A stretch of DNA of 64,000 nucleotides from Pseudomonas fluorescens (GCF_002022275.1 NZ_MSDF01000025.1:10775-74774), one strand, 5' to 3'; counted from the stretch's first letter, positions 16,668 through 26,078 are shown. Notes: generated by a model from the letters alone, not told the origin. Numbers and translations: made by a program.

Positions 16668-19409
16668 TCAGCTGGCGATCAACTGGCGCAGCACATAGTG
16701 CAGAATCCCACCCGCCTTGAAGTATTCCACCTCGTTCAACGTATCAATCCGGCACAGCACTTCAACCTTCTCACTGCTGCCGTCCTCCCGAGTAATCACC
16801 AGCGTCAGGTTCATCCGCGGCTCGATCTCGGCATCGGTCAGCCCGAGGATGTCGATCTTCTCCTTGCCGGTCAGCTTGAGCGCCTTGCGGTTCTGATCCA
16901 GCTTGAACTGCAACGGCAACACGCCCATGCCCACCAGGTTGGAACGGTGAATCCGCTCGAAGCTCTCGGCGATCACGGCTTTGACGCCCAGCAGGTTGGT
17001 GCCTTTGGCGGCCCAGTCGCGGCTGGAGCCGGTGCCGTATTCCTGCCCGGCAATGACCACCAGCGGCGTACCCGACGCCTGGTATTTCATCGCCGCGTCG
17101 TAAATCGGCATTTTTTCCCCGGTAGGAATGTAAATCGTATTGCCGCCTTCTTCACCGCCGAGCATTTCATTGCGGATCCGGATGTTGGCAAAGGTGCCGC
17201 GCATCATCACTTCATGGTTGCCCCGGCGTGAGCCGTAGGAGTTGAAGTCACGCGGTTCCACGCCCTGCTCGCGCAGGTATCGCCCGGCGGGGCTGTCGGC
17301 CTTGATATTGCCGGCGGGGGAGATATGGTCGGTGGTCACCGAATCCCCCAGCAGCGCCAGCACATTGGCGGCCTTGACGTCTTTGATCACCGGCAGTGGC
17401 CCGCCAATATCATCGAAGAACGGCGGGTGCTGGATGTAGGTGGAGTCCTTCTGCCACACGTAAGTGGCCGCTTGCGGCACTTCAATGGCCTGCCACTGCT
17501 CGTCACCGGCAAACACCTCGGCGTATTCCTTGTGGAACATGCCGGTGCTGACCTGAGCCACGGCGTCGGCGATTTCTTTGCTGCTCGGCCAGATGTCCTT
17601 CAGGTACACCGGCTTGCCGTCCTGATCATTACCCAGCGGCTCACTGCTGATATCAATACGCACCGTACCGGCCAGGGCATAAGCCACGACCAGCGGCGGC
17701 GAAGCGAGCCAGTTGGTTTTCACCAACGGGTGCACGCGGCCTTCGAAGTTGCGGTTGCCGGACAGCACCGAGGCGACGGCGAGGTCGGCTTTCTGGATGG
17801 CTTTTTCAATCGGCTCGGGCAACGGCCCAGAGTTGCCGATGCAGGTGGTGCAGCCATAGCCGACAAGGTCAAAGCCGAGCTTGTCCAGATATTCGGTCAG
17901 GCCTGCCGCCTTGTAATAGTCGGTGACCACTTTGGAGCCTGGCGCCAGCGAGGTTTTCACCCACGGCTTGCGGGTCAGGCCTTTCTCCACGGCTTTTTTC
18001 GCCACCAGCCCGGCGGCCATCATCACGCTGGGGTTAGAGGTGTTGGTGCAGGACGTAATCGCGGCAATCACCACGGCGCCGTTTTTCAGGCGATAGGTGT
18101 GGCCGTCGTACTCGTAGTCGGTTTCGCCCACCAAATCGGCATTGCCCACGGCGACACCGCCACCGCCTTCACTTTCCAGGCGGCCTTCTTCTTTATTGGT
18201 CGGCTTGAATTGCAGGTCGAGGAAGTCGCTGAACGCCTGGCCGACGTTTGGCAGAGAAACGCGGTCCTGCGGGCGTTTCGGCCCGGCGAGGCTGGCCTCA
18301 ACGCTGCCCATGTCCAACGCCAGAGTGTCGGTGAACACCGGCTCCTGGCCGGCGTTGCGCCACAGGCCTTGAGCCTTGGTGTAAGCCTCGACCAGTTTGA
18401 CGGTCTCGGCTGGGCGGCCAGACAGGCGCAGATAGTCCAGCGTCACGTCGTCCACCGGGAAAAAGCCGCACGTGGCGCCATATTCCGGGGCCATGTTGGC
18501 GATAGTCGCACGGTCAGCCAATGGCAGGTCGGCCAGGCCGTCGCCATAGAACTCGACGAATTTGCCCACCACACCTTTCTTGCGCAGCATCTGGGTCACG
18601 GTCAGCACCAAGTCGGTGGCCGTGATGCCTTCCTTGAGCTTGCCGGTGAGCTTGAAGCCGATCACTTCCGGGATCAGCATCGACACGGGCTGGCCGAGCA
18701 TCGCCGCTTCCGCTTCAATCCCGCCCACACCCCAGCCGAGTACGCCAAGGCCGTTGATCATGGTGGTGTGGGAGTCAGTGCCGACGAGCGTGTCGGGAAA
18801 GGCGTAGGTGCGGCCATCTTCGTCCTTGGTCCACACGGTGCGGCCGAGGTATTCGAGGTTGACCTGGTGGCAGATGCCAGTGCCGGGCGGCACCACGCTG
18901 AAATTGTCGAAGGCGCTCTGGCCCCAACGCAGGAAGGCGTAACGTTCGCCGTTGCGCTGCATTTCGATGTCGACGTTTTGCTCGAAGGCGTCGGCATTGC
19001 CGAACTTGTCGACCATTACCGAGTGGTCGATCACCAGGTCCACCGGCGACAGCGGGTTGATGCGCTGCGGGTCGCCACCGGCCTTGGCCACGGCGGCGCG
19101 CATGGCGGCCAGGTCGACCACGGCGGGTACGCCGGTAAAGTCTTGCATCAATACGCGGGCGGGGCGGTACTGGATTTCGCGGTCGGACTGGCGCTCTTTG
19201 AGCCAGGCGGCAATGGCCTTGAGGTCGGCGCCGGTGACGGTTTTGTTGTCTTCCCAGCGCAGCAGGTTTTCCAGCAACACCTTGAGCGACATCGGCAATT
19301 TGCCCAGGTCACCCAGGCTCTTGGCGGCTTCGGGCAGGCTGAAGTAGTGGTAGGTCTTGCTGTCAATTTCCAGTGTTTTAAGGGTTCTCAGGCTATCAAC
19401 GGATGACAT
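16668..19409 (-). CDS. acnA: Aconitate hydratase A
   Basis: A 913-residue monofunctional aconitase of the AcnA/IRP type; it interconverts citrate and isocitrate in the citric acid cycle. The [4Fe-4S] ligands are the cysteine in TSCTNTS (about residue 453) and both cysteines in CTTCIG (about 519-522). The C-terminal swivel domain (about 700-913) contains QEYGTGSSRDWAAKG. Starting at 19409 gives the usual MSSVDSLRTLKTL opening. It is divergent from rlmM, and the 196-base gap holds two short inverted repeats noted separately. The gene is complete and the reading frame uninterrupted. Confidence 0.95.
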   Translation of the reverse strand: MSSVDSLRTLKTLEIDSKTYHYFSLPEAAKSLGDLGKLPMSLKVLLENLLRWEDNKTVTGADLKAIAAWLKERQSDREIQYRPARVLMQDFTGVPAVVDLAAMRAAVAKAGGDPQRINPLSPVDLVIDHSVMVDKFGNADAFEQNVDIEMQRNGERYAFLRWGQSAFDNFSVVPPGTGICHQVNLEYLGRTVWTKDEDGRTYAFPDTLVGTDSHTTMINGLGVLGWGVGGIEAEAAMLGQPVSMLIPEVIGFKLTGKLKEGITATDLVLTVTQMLRKKGVVGKFVEFYGDGLADLPLADRATIANMAPEYGATCGFFPVDDVTLDYLRLSGRPAETVKLVEAYTKAQGLWRNAGQEPVFTDTLALDMGSVEASLAGPKRPQDRVSLPNVGQAFSDFLDLQFKPTNKEEGRLESEGGGGVAVGNADLVGETDYEYDGHTYRLKNGAVVIAAITSCTNTSNPSVMMAAGLVAKKAVEKGLTRKPWVKTSLAPGSKVVTDYYKAAGLTEYLDKLGFDLVGYGCTTCIGNSGPLPEPIEKAIQKADLAVASVLSGNRNFEGRVHPLVKTNWLASPPLVVAYALAGTVRIDISSEPLGNDQDGKPVYLKDIWPSSKEIADAVAQVSTGMFHKEYAEVFAGDEQWQAIEVPQAATYVWQKDSTYIQHPPFFDDIGGPLPVIKDVKAANVLALLGDSVTTDHISPAGNIKADSPAGRYLREQGVEPRDFNSYGSRRGNHEVMMRGTFANIRIRNEMLGGEEGGNTIYIPTGEKMPIYDAAMKYQASGTPLVVIAGQEYGTGSSRDWAAKGTNLLGVKAVIAESFERIHRSNLVGMGVLPLQFKLDQNRKALKLTGKEKIDILGLTDAEIEPRMNLTLVITREDGSSEKVEVLCRIDTLNEVEYFKAGGILHYVLRQLIAS

Positions 19410-19484
19410 TACATGACTCCTTATGGTCCGCACGGCTACGGACCTGACGGGACGAACAGAGCTTTCAACTTAGCCCTGTTTTCA

Positions 19485-19520
19485 TTAGCAGGCTAATAAC
19501 TGGACTCTATCGTTAAGTCC
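19485..19520. promoter_or_regulatory. Two short dyads between acnA and rlmM
   Basis: TTAGCAGGCTAA (19485-19496) and GGACT-N9-AGTCC (19502-19520) lie side by side in the divergent promoter region. They could be operators for acnA or rlmM. I cannot assign them to a known regulator. Confidence 0.3.
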
Positions 19521-19605
19521 AAGGTTCCGAACTCCGTTATCATGCGCGGGTTTTCATGACAGGCATTGCGACAGCGCAAGGCCGGTTGATTCACTTGGAG
19601 AGTTG

Positions 19606-20682
19606 ATGAACACCCTTTTTATGCACTGCCGCCCGGGGTTTGAAGGCGAAGTCTGTTCCGAGATCGCGGAACACGCCGCGCGCCTGAACGTGTCCGGCTA
19701 CGCCAAAGCCAAGACCGGCAGCGCCTGCGCCGAATTTGTCTGCACTGAAGAAGACGGCGCCCAGCGCCTGATGCACGGCCAGCGCTTTGCCGAGCTGATC
19801 TTCCCGAGGCAGTGGGCGCGCGGGGTGTTTATCGACCTGCCGGAAACCGATCGCATCAGCGTGATTCTCGCCCACCTGCGCGAATTCCCGGTGTGCGGCA
19901 GCCTGTGGCTGGAGATGGTTGACACCAATGACGGCAAGGAACTGTCGAATTTCTGCAAAAAGTTCGAAGTGCACCTGCGCAAGGCGCTGCTCAACGCTGG
20001 CAAGCTGGTGGATGACCCGAGCAAGCCGCGCCTGCTGCTCACCTTCAAAAGTGGCCGTGAAGTGTTCATGGGCCTGGCCGAGTCGAACAACTCGGCGATG
20101 TGGCCCATGGGCATTCCGCGCCTCAAGTTCCCGCGCGACGCGCCAAGCCGCTCGACATTGAAGCTGGAGGAGGCCTGGCACCACTTCATCCCCCGCGACC
20201 AGTGGGACGAGCGCCTGCACGGCGACATGACCGGCGTCGACCTCGGCGCAGCCCCCGGCGGCTGGACCTGGCAACTGGTCAACCGTGGCATGCTGGTGAC
20301 CGCCATCGACAACGGCCCCATGGCCGAAAGCCTCATGGACACCGGCTTGGTGCAGCATTTGATGGCCGACGGTTTCACCTTCGTGCCCAAGCAGCCGGTG
20401 GACTGGATGGTGTGTGACATCGTCGAGAAACCCGCGCGCAATGCGGCACTGCTCGAAACCTGGATCGGCGAAGGGCATTGCCGCGAGGCGGTGGTGAACC
20501 TGAAGTTGCCGATGAAGCAGCGTTACGCCGAGGTGAAGCGCTTGCTGGAACGGATCGAGGAAGGCTTCAAGGCGCGGGGCATTCGGGTGGAGATCGGCTG
20601 CAAGCAGCTGTATCACGACCGTGAGGAAGTGACATGCCATTTGCGCCGTCTGGTAGATGTAAAGAAAACCAAAAGACACTGA
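19606..20682 (+). CDS. rlmM: 23S rRNA C2498 2'-O-methyltransferase
   Basis: A 358-residue protein of the RlmM (YgdE) type, which methylates the ribose of C2498 in 23S rRNA. It has an N-terminal THUMP-like region (about 1-130) and a C-terminal Rossmann methyltransferase domain with the SAM loop DLGAAPGGWTW near 212-222. The ATG at 19606 follows a GGAGAG; a TTG three bases earlier is in frame but less likely. It is divergent from acnA and is followed by a REP pair. Confidence 0.92.
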   Translation: MNTLFMHCRPGFEGEVCSEIAEHAARLNVSGYAKAKTGSACAEFVCTEEDGAQRLMHGQRFAELIFPRQWARGVFIDLPETDRISVILAHLREFPVCGSLWLEMVDTNDGKELSNFCKKFEVHLRKALLNAGKLVDDPSKPRLLLTFKSGREVFMGLAESNNSAMWPMGIPRLKFPRDAPSRSTLKLEEAWHHFIPRDQWDERLHGDMTGVDLGAAPGGWTWQLVNRGMLVTAIDNGPMAESLMDTGLVQHLMADGFTFVPKQPVDWMVCDIVEKPARNAALLETWIGEGHCREAVVNLKLPMKQRYAEVKRLLERIEEGFKARGIRVEIGCKQLYHDREEVTCHLRRLVDVKKTKRH

Positions 20683-20689
20683 TATCAAA

Positions 20690-20780
20690 TGTGGGAGCGG
20701 GCTTGCCCGCGATAGCGGTATAACAGTCGAAATCTATGTTGAATGTGCCCCCGTCATCGCGGGCAAGCCCGCTCCCACAG
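20690..20780. repeat. REP pair 7
   Basis: Inverted REP monomers of the GAGCGGGCTTGCCCGCGAT subtype, between the codirectional rlmM and tusA genes. Confidence 0.92.
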
Positions 20781-20808
20781 AAGAGCGGGACTGTTTCAGG
20801 AGTGACTA

Positions 20809-21054
20809 ATGAGTATTGATCTACCCGTCGACGCCACCCTCGACGCCACCGGCCTCAACTGCCCGGAACCGGTGATGATGCTGCACCAGCACATCCGTGA
20901 CCTGCCGCCCGGCGGCTTGCTCAAGGTGATCGCGACCGACCCCTCGACCCGCCGCGATATCCCCAAGTTCTGTGTGTTTCTCGACCACGAACTGGTGGAT
21001 CAGCAGGAGCAGGCCGGTACGTACCTGTACTGGATTCGCAAGAAGTCCGCTTAA
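20809..21054 (+). CDS. tusA: Sulfur carrier protein TusA
   Basis: An 81-residue TusA/SirA-type protein. The active cysteine is Cys18 in LNCPEPVM. It carries persulfide sulfur from cysteine desulfurase towards tRNA 2-thiouridine synthesis and other sulfur acceptors. The length is exactly that of the family. A GGAG precedes the start. Its TAA overlaps the stop of the convergent MATE gene. Confidence 0.92.
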   Translation: MSIDLPVDATLDATGLNCPEPVMMLHQHIRDLPPGGLLKVIATDPSTRRDIPKFCVFLDHELVDQQEQAGTYLYWIRKKSA

Positions 21055-22433
21055 GCCAGGCGAATCCGCCGGCGCGCACTGCGTGCCAGGCGGATCACCA
21101 GCATGGCGGCGGCGCAGCTCAAGCCCACGATCAGCCCTTGCCACAGCCCGCTCGGCCCGCTGGCGGCGCCCAGCCACTCGGTCAGCCCCAAGGCGTAACC
21201 CACCGGCAATCCCACGCCCCAGTAGGCAAACAGCGTCAGCACCATGGTCACCCGTGTGTCCTGATAACCGCGCAGCGCCCCGGCGGCGGTGACCTGGATC
21301 GCGTCGGAGAACTGGAACAGCGCCGCAAACACGATCAGCATCGAGGCGACGTGAATCACTTGCGCGTCGGGCGTATAGATCGTCGCAATCTGTTCGCGAA
21401 ACAGCAGCATCAGGCTGCAGGACAGGCACGCGTAAGCCAGCGCCGTGCCCATGCCGACCCCGGCGGCAAAGCGCGCCTCACGTGGCTCGCCCCGGCCGAA
21501 TGCCTGGCCGACACGCACGGTGACGGCCATGCTCAGGGAGTAGGGGATCATGAACACCAGCGAGCTGAAATTCAGCGCGATCTGGTGCCCGGCGACAACG
21601 TTGGCACCCAGGCTGCCGATCAACAAGGCGATCACTGCAAAGATGCTCGACTCGGCGAACACCGCGATGCCAATCGGCAAGCCGATGTTCAGCACGCGCT
21701 TGATCACCGCCCATTGCGGCCAGTCGAAACGCTTGAACAGCTCGCTGCTTTGATAGGCCGGTGCCCAACGAGTCCACGCGGCCAAACCGAGCATCATCAC
21801 CCACATCACGATCGCCGTAGCCCAGCCACAGCCCACGCCGCCCATGGCCGGCACGCCGAAGTGGCCATAGATGAACACGTAGTTCAGCGGAATATTCAGC
21901 GCCAGCCCGCATAACCCCATGACCATGCTCGGGCGCGTGCGGCCCAGGCCATCGCTGAAACAGCGCAGCACGTAGTACAGGGCGATGGCCGGCATGCCGG
22001 ACGCGATGCCGTGCAGGTAGGCCATGCAGGGTTTGATCAGCTCAGGGTCGACGTTCATCACGTGCAGGATCGGTTCGGCACTGATCAGCATCAACAGCGC
22101 CGTAATGCCGACCATCAGCGCCAGCCACAAGGACTGGCGCACCAGCGGGCCGATCTCGGTGTGTTGACCGGCACCGAAGCGCTGGGCGACTTTCGGCGTG
22201 GTGGCCAGCAGGGTGCCGGTCATCAGCAGGTACACCGGAATCCAGATCGAGTTGCCCAGGGCCACCGCCGCCAGGTCCCGCGGGCTCACGCGCCCGGCCA
22301 TCACCGCGTCGACAAAGCCCATGGCGGTAGTCGCCAACTGGCCGATCATGATCGGCAGGGCCAGGCTCAACAGGCTGCGCACCTCGCGGCTGACGCGGGC
22401 GGGGCGGGAGAGGGCGGTGGTGGCGATGTTCAC
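21051..22433 (-). CDS. norM: MATE-family multidrug efflux pump (NorM-like)
   Basis: A 460-residue integral membrane protein with about twelve hydrophobic segments in two homologous halves, typical of the MATE family of Na+ or H+ antiporters that expel cationic drugs. The first half opens with 'LPIMIGQLATTAMGFVDAVM' (about 29-48), the classic MATE pattern. Substrates cannot be read from sequence. The start at 22433 precedes the first membrane segment by about 27 residues. It is divergent from pdxB with a REP pair in the gap, and its stop overlaps that of tusA. Confidence 0.88.
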   Translation of the reverse strand: MNIATTALSRPARVSREVRSLLSLALPIMIGQLATTAMGFVDAVMAGRVSPRDLAAVALGNSIWIPVYLLMTGTLLATTPKVAQRFGAGQHTEIGPLVRQSLWLALMVGITALLMLISAEPILHVMNVDPELIKPCMAYLHGIASGMPAIALYYVLRCFSDGLGRTRPSMVMGLCGLALNIPLNYVFIYGHFGVPAMGGVGCGWATAIVMWVMMLGLAAWTRWAPAYQSSELFKRFDWPQWAVIKRVLNIGLPIGIAVFAESSIFAVIALLIGSLGANVVAGHQIALNFSSLVFMIPYSLSMAVTVRVGQAFGRGEPREARFAAGVGMGTALAYACLSCSLMLLFREQIATIYTPDAQVIHVASMLIVFAALFQFSDAIQVTAAGALRGYQDTRVTMVLTLFAYWGVGLPVGYALGLTEWLGAASGPSGLWQGLIVGLSCAAAMLVIRLARSARRRIRLA

Positions 22434-22566
22434 GTGCGAGTGTCCAGTAAAAGCGTTGCAAAGGACGGCGAAGTCTACGCGTTGACGCAGTGGTCAGGAA
22501 AAAACCTGTGTTAGGGATTTGTAAGCGCCTCTCTCGCAGACGCTGACCCCCTGTGGGACAGGCTTT

Positions 22567-22653
22567 TGTGGGAGCTGGCTTGCCTGCGATAGGATCAGCT
22601 CGGTATAGCTGATAGACCGAGGTGTCTGCATCGCAGGCAAGCCAGCTCCCACA
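22567..22653. repeat. REP pair 8 in a divergent promoter region
   Basis: Inverted REP monomers of the GAGCTGGCTTGCCTGCGAT subtype. Unlike most others in the window this one lies between two gene starts (norM and pdxB), ending 35 bases before the pdxB ATG. Confidence 0.9.
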
Positions 22654-22687
22654 CCTGTACACTGCGAATCCGCGAAAGGAGCCTGCC

Positions 22688-23830
22688 ATGTTGATTGTTG
22701 CCGACGAAAATATCCCGCTGCTTGATGCATTCTTCGAAGGGTTTGGCGAGATTCGCCGGGTGCCCGGCCGTTCCATCGACCGCGCCACGGTCGAGCAGGC
22801 CGATGTATTGCTGGTGCGCTCGGTGACCAACGTCAACCGCGCCTTGCTGGACGGCACCCAGGTGCGCTTTGTCGGCACCTGCACCATCGGCACCGATCAC
22901 CTGGACCTCGAGTACTTCAAGCAGGCGGGCATTCAGTGGTCCAGCGCGCCGGGCTGCAATGCGCGTGGCGTGGTGGATTATGTGCTGGGCAGTTTGCAGA
23001 CCCTGGCGGAGATTGAAGGCGCCGACCTCTATACGCGTACTTATGGTGTGGTTGGCGCTGGCGAAGTCGGCGGGCGGCTGGTCAAGGTGCTCAAGGGCCT
23101 GGGCTGGAACGTGCTGGTGTGCGACCCGCCGCGTCAGATCACCGAAGACGGCGACTACGTGAGCCTGGATCAGATCATCGAAAGGTGCGACGTGATCAGC
23201 CTGCACACACCGCTGACCAAGTCCGGCAATGGCTCTACCTGGCACCTGTTTGATCGCCAGCGCCTCAACAGCCTCAAACCCGGCACCTGGCTGATCAACG
23301 CCAGCCGGGGTCCGGTGGTCGACAATGCCGCGCTGCGCGAAGTGCTGCTGGAGCGCGAAGACCTGCAAGCGGTGCTGGACGTATGGGAAGGCGAGCCGCA
23401 GGTGGACGTCGACCTGGCCGACCTGTGTGTGCTGGCCACCCCGCACATCGCCGGGTACAGCCTGGACGGCAAGCAGCGCGGCACGGCGCAGATTTATCAA
23501 GCGTTCTGCGCTCACCTGGGCCAGGAGCCGGGCATTCAACTGAGTGACCTGCTGCCGCCGCCTTGGCTAGCCGAAGTGCACTTGAATGCATCGACCGATC
23601 CCGCCTGGGCCCTGGCGATCTTGTGCCGCAGCGTGTACGACCCGCGCCGCGATGACGCGGATTTCCGCCGTAGCCTTGTGGGAACAGTGGAAGAGCAGCG
23701 CAAGGCGTTCGACCTGCTACGCAAGCATTACCCGGAGCGCCGTGAAATTGATGGCCTGAAGGTGCGCATCAACGGTGAGTCGGCTGTATTGGCAAATATC
23801 GTGAGCGCCTTGGGTGCCCAGACGATTTAA
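22688..23830 (+). CDS. pdxB: Erythronate-4-phosphate dehydrogenase
   Basis: A 380-residue D-2-hydroxyacid dehydrogenase of the PdxB type, acting in the pyridoxal phosphate (vitamin B6) pathway. The NAD-binding loop is GVVGAGEVGG at 120-129; the catalytic histidine lies in LATPHIAGY near 254; NASRGPVVDN near 202-211 is the usual active-site strand. The C-terminal 90 residues form the PdxB-specific dimerisation domain. The start follows AAAGGAGCC. A two-way hairpin terminator follows its stop. Confidence 0.94.
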   Translation: MLIVADENIPLLDAFFEGFGEIRRVPGRSIDRATVEQADVLLVRSVTNVNRALLDGTQVRFVGTCTIGTDHLDLEYFKQAGIQWSSAPGCNARGVVDYVLGSLQTLAEIEGADLYTRTYGVVGAGEVGGRLVKVLKGLGWNVLVCDPPRQITEDGDYVSLDQIIERCDVISLHTPLTKSGNGSTWHLFDRQRLNSLKPGTWLINASRGPVVDNAALREVLLEREDLQAVLDVWEGEPQVDVDLADLCVLATPHIAGYSLDGKQRGTAQIYQAFCAHLGQEPGIQLSDLLPPPWLAEVHLNASTDPAWALAILCRSVYDPRRDDADFRRSLVGTVEEQRKAFDLLRKHYPERREIDGLKVRINGESAVLANIVSALGAQTI

Positions 23831-23838
23831 CGGCGCAT

Positions 23839-23868
23839 AAAAAACCCGGCCATCAGGCCGGGTTTAAA
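23839..23868. terminator. Two-way terminator after pdxB
   Basis: Ten-base stem AAACCCGGCC/GGCCGGGTTT with loop ATCA, with A runs on the left and T/A on the right. It can end transcripts of pdxB (plus) and of the convergent small gene (minus). Confidence 0.85.
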
Positions 23869-23882
23869 AGAGCGTGGGCACT

Positions 23883-24056
23883 TCAGCCTTGCTGCGCAGG
23901 CTTGACCAGTCGCTGTTCCAGGTCGCTGCACGCTTGCTGGATCATCTCTTCGGTAATCTGCACTTCGCGGCCCTTGGCATCGATATACGAGCAAGGCAAC
24001 TGCTGCGGCTGGCGAATCACTTCAATCTTGGCTTCGCTGCTATTTTGCAAGGTCAT
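23883..24056 (-). CDS. PA1571-family small protein
   Basis: A 57-residue acidic/polar protein with no membrane segment. It matches my memory of the PA1571 family, whose conserved centre is 'SYIDAKGREVQITEEMIQQA' (about 23-42); the function is unknown. The ATG at 24056 follows a strong GAGGAG; an upstream in-frame start at 24071 would place the ribosome-binding site inside the gene. It is convergent with pdxB and shares the hairpin terminator with it. Confidence 0.75.
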   Translation of the reverse strand: MTLQNSSEAKIEVIRQPQQLPCSYIDAKGREVQITEEMIQQACSDLEQRLVKPAQQG

Positions 24057-24130
24057 GGCCTGTCTCCTCATCAGGTTGTGTACCTACTGTAATTCCCCCG
24101 CGTGACCAAGCTATTACAACTCCTTACAAA

Positions 24131-24158
24131 GTCACGGGTTCGAACGCCCAGTGCACCA
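24131..24158. other. tRNA 3'-end-like fragment
   Basis: The stretch contains GGGTTCGAACGCCC, resembling a tRNA T-arm, followed at the right distance by GTGCACCA, like an acceptor end with CCA. The stem pairs poorly and no anticodon or D arm lies upstream, so it is at most a relic. Confidence 0.25.
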
Positions 24159-24311
24159 GAAACCGATACAAATTTCCAGCCAGACGTTAGACCGATAGCC
24201 TCTAGGTGCCTGCATCGGCGGGCATAATTAACCTGACTCATTGTTATTTGCTCAAGTTCCCCCCATGTGGGTGTGTAGATACTTATCTCCCCTCATCAGG
24301 TGGTGCCTTTC

Positions 24312-26078
24312 ATGTTCTCTGCCCGTCAACGTCGCGCGATTCGCCTGGCCAGTCGCTTTATTGCGCCCTATCGCTGGCAGGCGCTGGGAGCGCTGTTGGC
24401 GTTGATTGTCACCGCAGGTATTACCTTGTCCATGGGGCAGGGGATTCGATTGCTGGTGGACCAGGGCTTCATGACCCAGTCGCCGCATTTGCTCAACCAA
24501 TCGATCGGGCTGTTCATGGTGCTGGTGCTGGGCCTGGCCGTGGGCACCTTTGCGCGGTTTTATCTGGTGTCATGGATCGGCGAGCGCGTGGTGGCGGACA
24601 TTCGCCGACAGGTCTTCAACCACCTGATCTACCTGCACCCGGGCTTCTACGAGAACAACCGCAGCTCGGAAATCCAGTCACGGCTGACCACCGACACCAC
24701 CTTGCTGCAATCAGTGATCGGCTCGTCGCTCTCACTGTTTCTGCGAAACGCCTTGATGGTGATCGGCGGCATCGTGTTGCTGTTTGTCACCAACCCCAAG
24801 CTGACCAGCATCGTGGTGGTGGCGCTGCCGCTGGTACTGGCGCCGATCCTGATCTTCGGTCGCCGCGTGCGCAGCCTGTCGCGGCTGAGCCAGGACCGCA
24901 TTGCTGACGTCGGCAGTTACGTGTCCGAGACTCTCGGCCAGATCAAAACCGTGCAGGCCTACAACCACCAGGTGCAGGACGAACAGCGCTTCGCGGTCAC
25001 CGTTGAGGACGCGTTCACCACGGCGCGCAAACGCATCGTGCAACGTGCCTGGCTGATTACGCTGGTGATCATGCTGGTGTTGGGCGCGGTGGGCGTGATG
25101 CTCTGGGTCGGCGGCATGGACGTGATCAGCGGGCGGATTTCCGGCGGTGAGCTGGCAGCGTTCGTGTTCTACAGCCTGATCGTCGGCAGCGCCGTGGGCA
25201 CCTTGAGCGAAGTACTCGGCGAGCTGCAGCGCGCCGCCGGTGCCGCCGAGCGCATTGGCGAGCTGTTGCAGTCGAGCAACGAAATCCAGGCGCCGACCGA
25301 AGGCATCGTGCAGTTGCCGGACCGCGTCAGTGGTCGCATGGAGCTGCAGGACCTGCGCTTTTCCTACCCCTCGCGGCCTGACAGTTACGCCATTGACGGC
25401 TTGAATCTGACCATCAACCCCGGCGAAACCCTGGCGCTGGTGGGGCCGTCGGGGGCTGGCAAGTCAACGATTTTCGACCTGCTGTTGCGCTTCTACGACC
25501 CTCAGCAAGGCCGCATTCTGCTCGAAGGCCATCCGCTGACCGAACTCGACCCGATGGACCTGCGCCGGCATTTCGCCCTGGTGTCACAGAGCCCGGCGCT
25601 GTTTTACGGCAGCGTCGAAGAAAATATCCGCTACGGCAACCCGTCGGCCACCCGCGAACAGGTCGAAGCTGCCGCGCGCATAGCCCACGCCCATGATTTC
25701 ATCCTGCAAATGCCTGACGGCTACCAGACCCACCTCGGGGATGGCGGCATGGGCCTTTCCGGCGGCCAACGCCAACGCCTGGCCATCGCCCGCGCATTGT
25801 TGGTGGACGCACCGATCCTGCTGCTCGACGAAGCCACCAGTGCGCTGGATGCCCAGAGTGAACATTTGATTCAGCAGGCCTTGCCGCAGTTGATGCAGGG
25901 GCGCACCACGCTGGTCATCGCCCACCGGCTGGCCACGGTGAAGAACGCCGACCGGATAGCCGTGATGGACCAGGGCAAGCTGGTGGCGGTGGGCACGCAT
26001 CAGCAGTTGATCGCGAGCAACCCGCTGTATGCGCGGTTGGCGGCGTTGCAGTTCAGTGATGGGCTGGACATTGATTGA
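24312..26078 (+). CDS. MsbA-like ABC exporter (fused membrane and ATPase domains)
   Basis: A 588-residue half-transporter that would act as a homodimer in the inner membrane. Residues 20-310 hold six membrane segments; the C-terminal ATPase domain has Walker A GPSGAGKST near 378, the signature LSGGQRQRL near 483, and Walker B ILLLDEAT near 502. The layout is that of lipid A/multidrug exporters of the MsbA type, but the substrate cannot be assigned; the main msbA may be elsewhere. The ATG lies 11 bases after GGTGG, a weak ribosome-binding site. A Fic gene follows 30 bases after the stop. Confidence 0.88.
   Translation: MFSARQRRAIRLASRFIAPYRWQALGALLALIVTAGITLSMGQGIRLLVDQGFMTQSPHLLNQSIGLFMVLVLGLAVGTFARFYLVSWIGERVVADIRRQVFNHLIYLHPGFYENNRSSEIQSRLTTDTTLLQSVIGSSLSLFLRNALMVIGGIVLLFVTNPKLTSIVVVALPLVLAPILIFGRRVRSLSRLSQDRIADVGSYVSETLGQIKTVQAYNHQVQDEQRFAVTVEDAFTTARKRIVQRAWLITLVIMLVLGAVGVMLWVGGMDVISGRISGGELAAFVFYSLIVGSAVGTLSEVLGELQRAAGAAERIGELLQSSNEIQAPTEGIVQLPDRVSGRMELQDLRFSYPSRPDSYAIDGLNLTINPGETLALVGPSGAGKSTIFDLLLRFYDPQQGRILLEGHPLTELDPMDLRRHFALVSQSPALFYGSVEENIRYGNPSATREQVEAAARIAHAHDFILQMPDGYQTHLGDGGMGLSGGQRQRLAIARALLVDAPILLLDEATSALDAQSEHLIQQALPQLMQGRTTLVIAHRLATVKNADRIAVMDQGKLVAVGTHQQLIASNPLYARLAALQFSDGLDID

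Noticed and set aside
17325..19406. Long open frame of 693 codons on the plus strand across acnA
   Set aside because: It lies antisense to the complete aconitase gene, has no ribosome-binding site and its product is low-complexity His/Gly/Ala-rich, as expected for the shadow of a high-GC gene.
24057..24311. Functional tRNA gene before the ABC exporter
   Set aside because: Only a T-arm-like and CCA-like fragment is present; no D arm, anticodon arm or paired acceptor stem.
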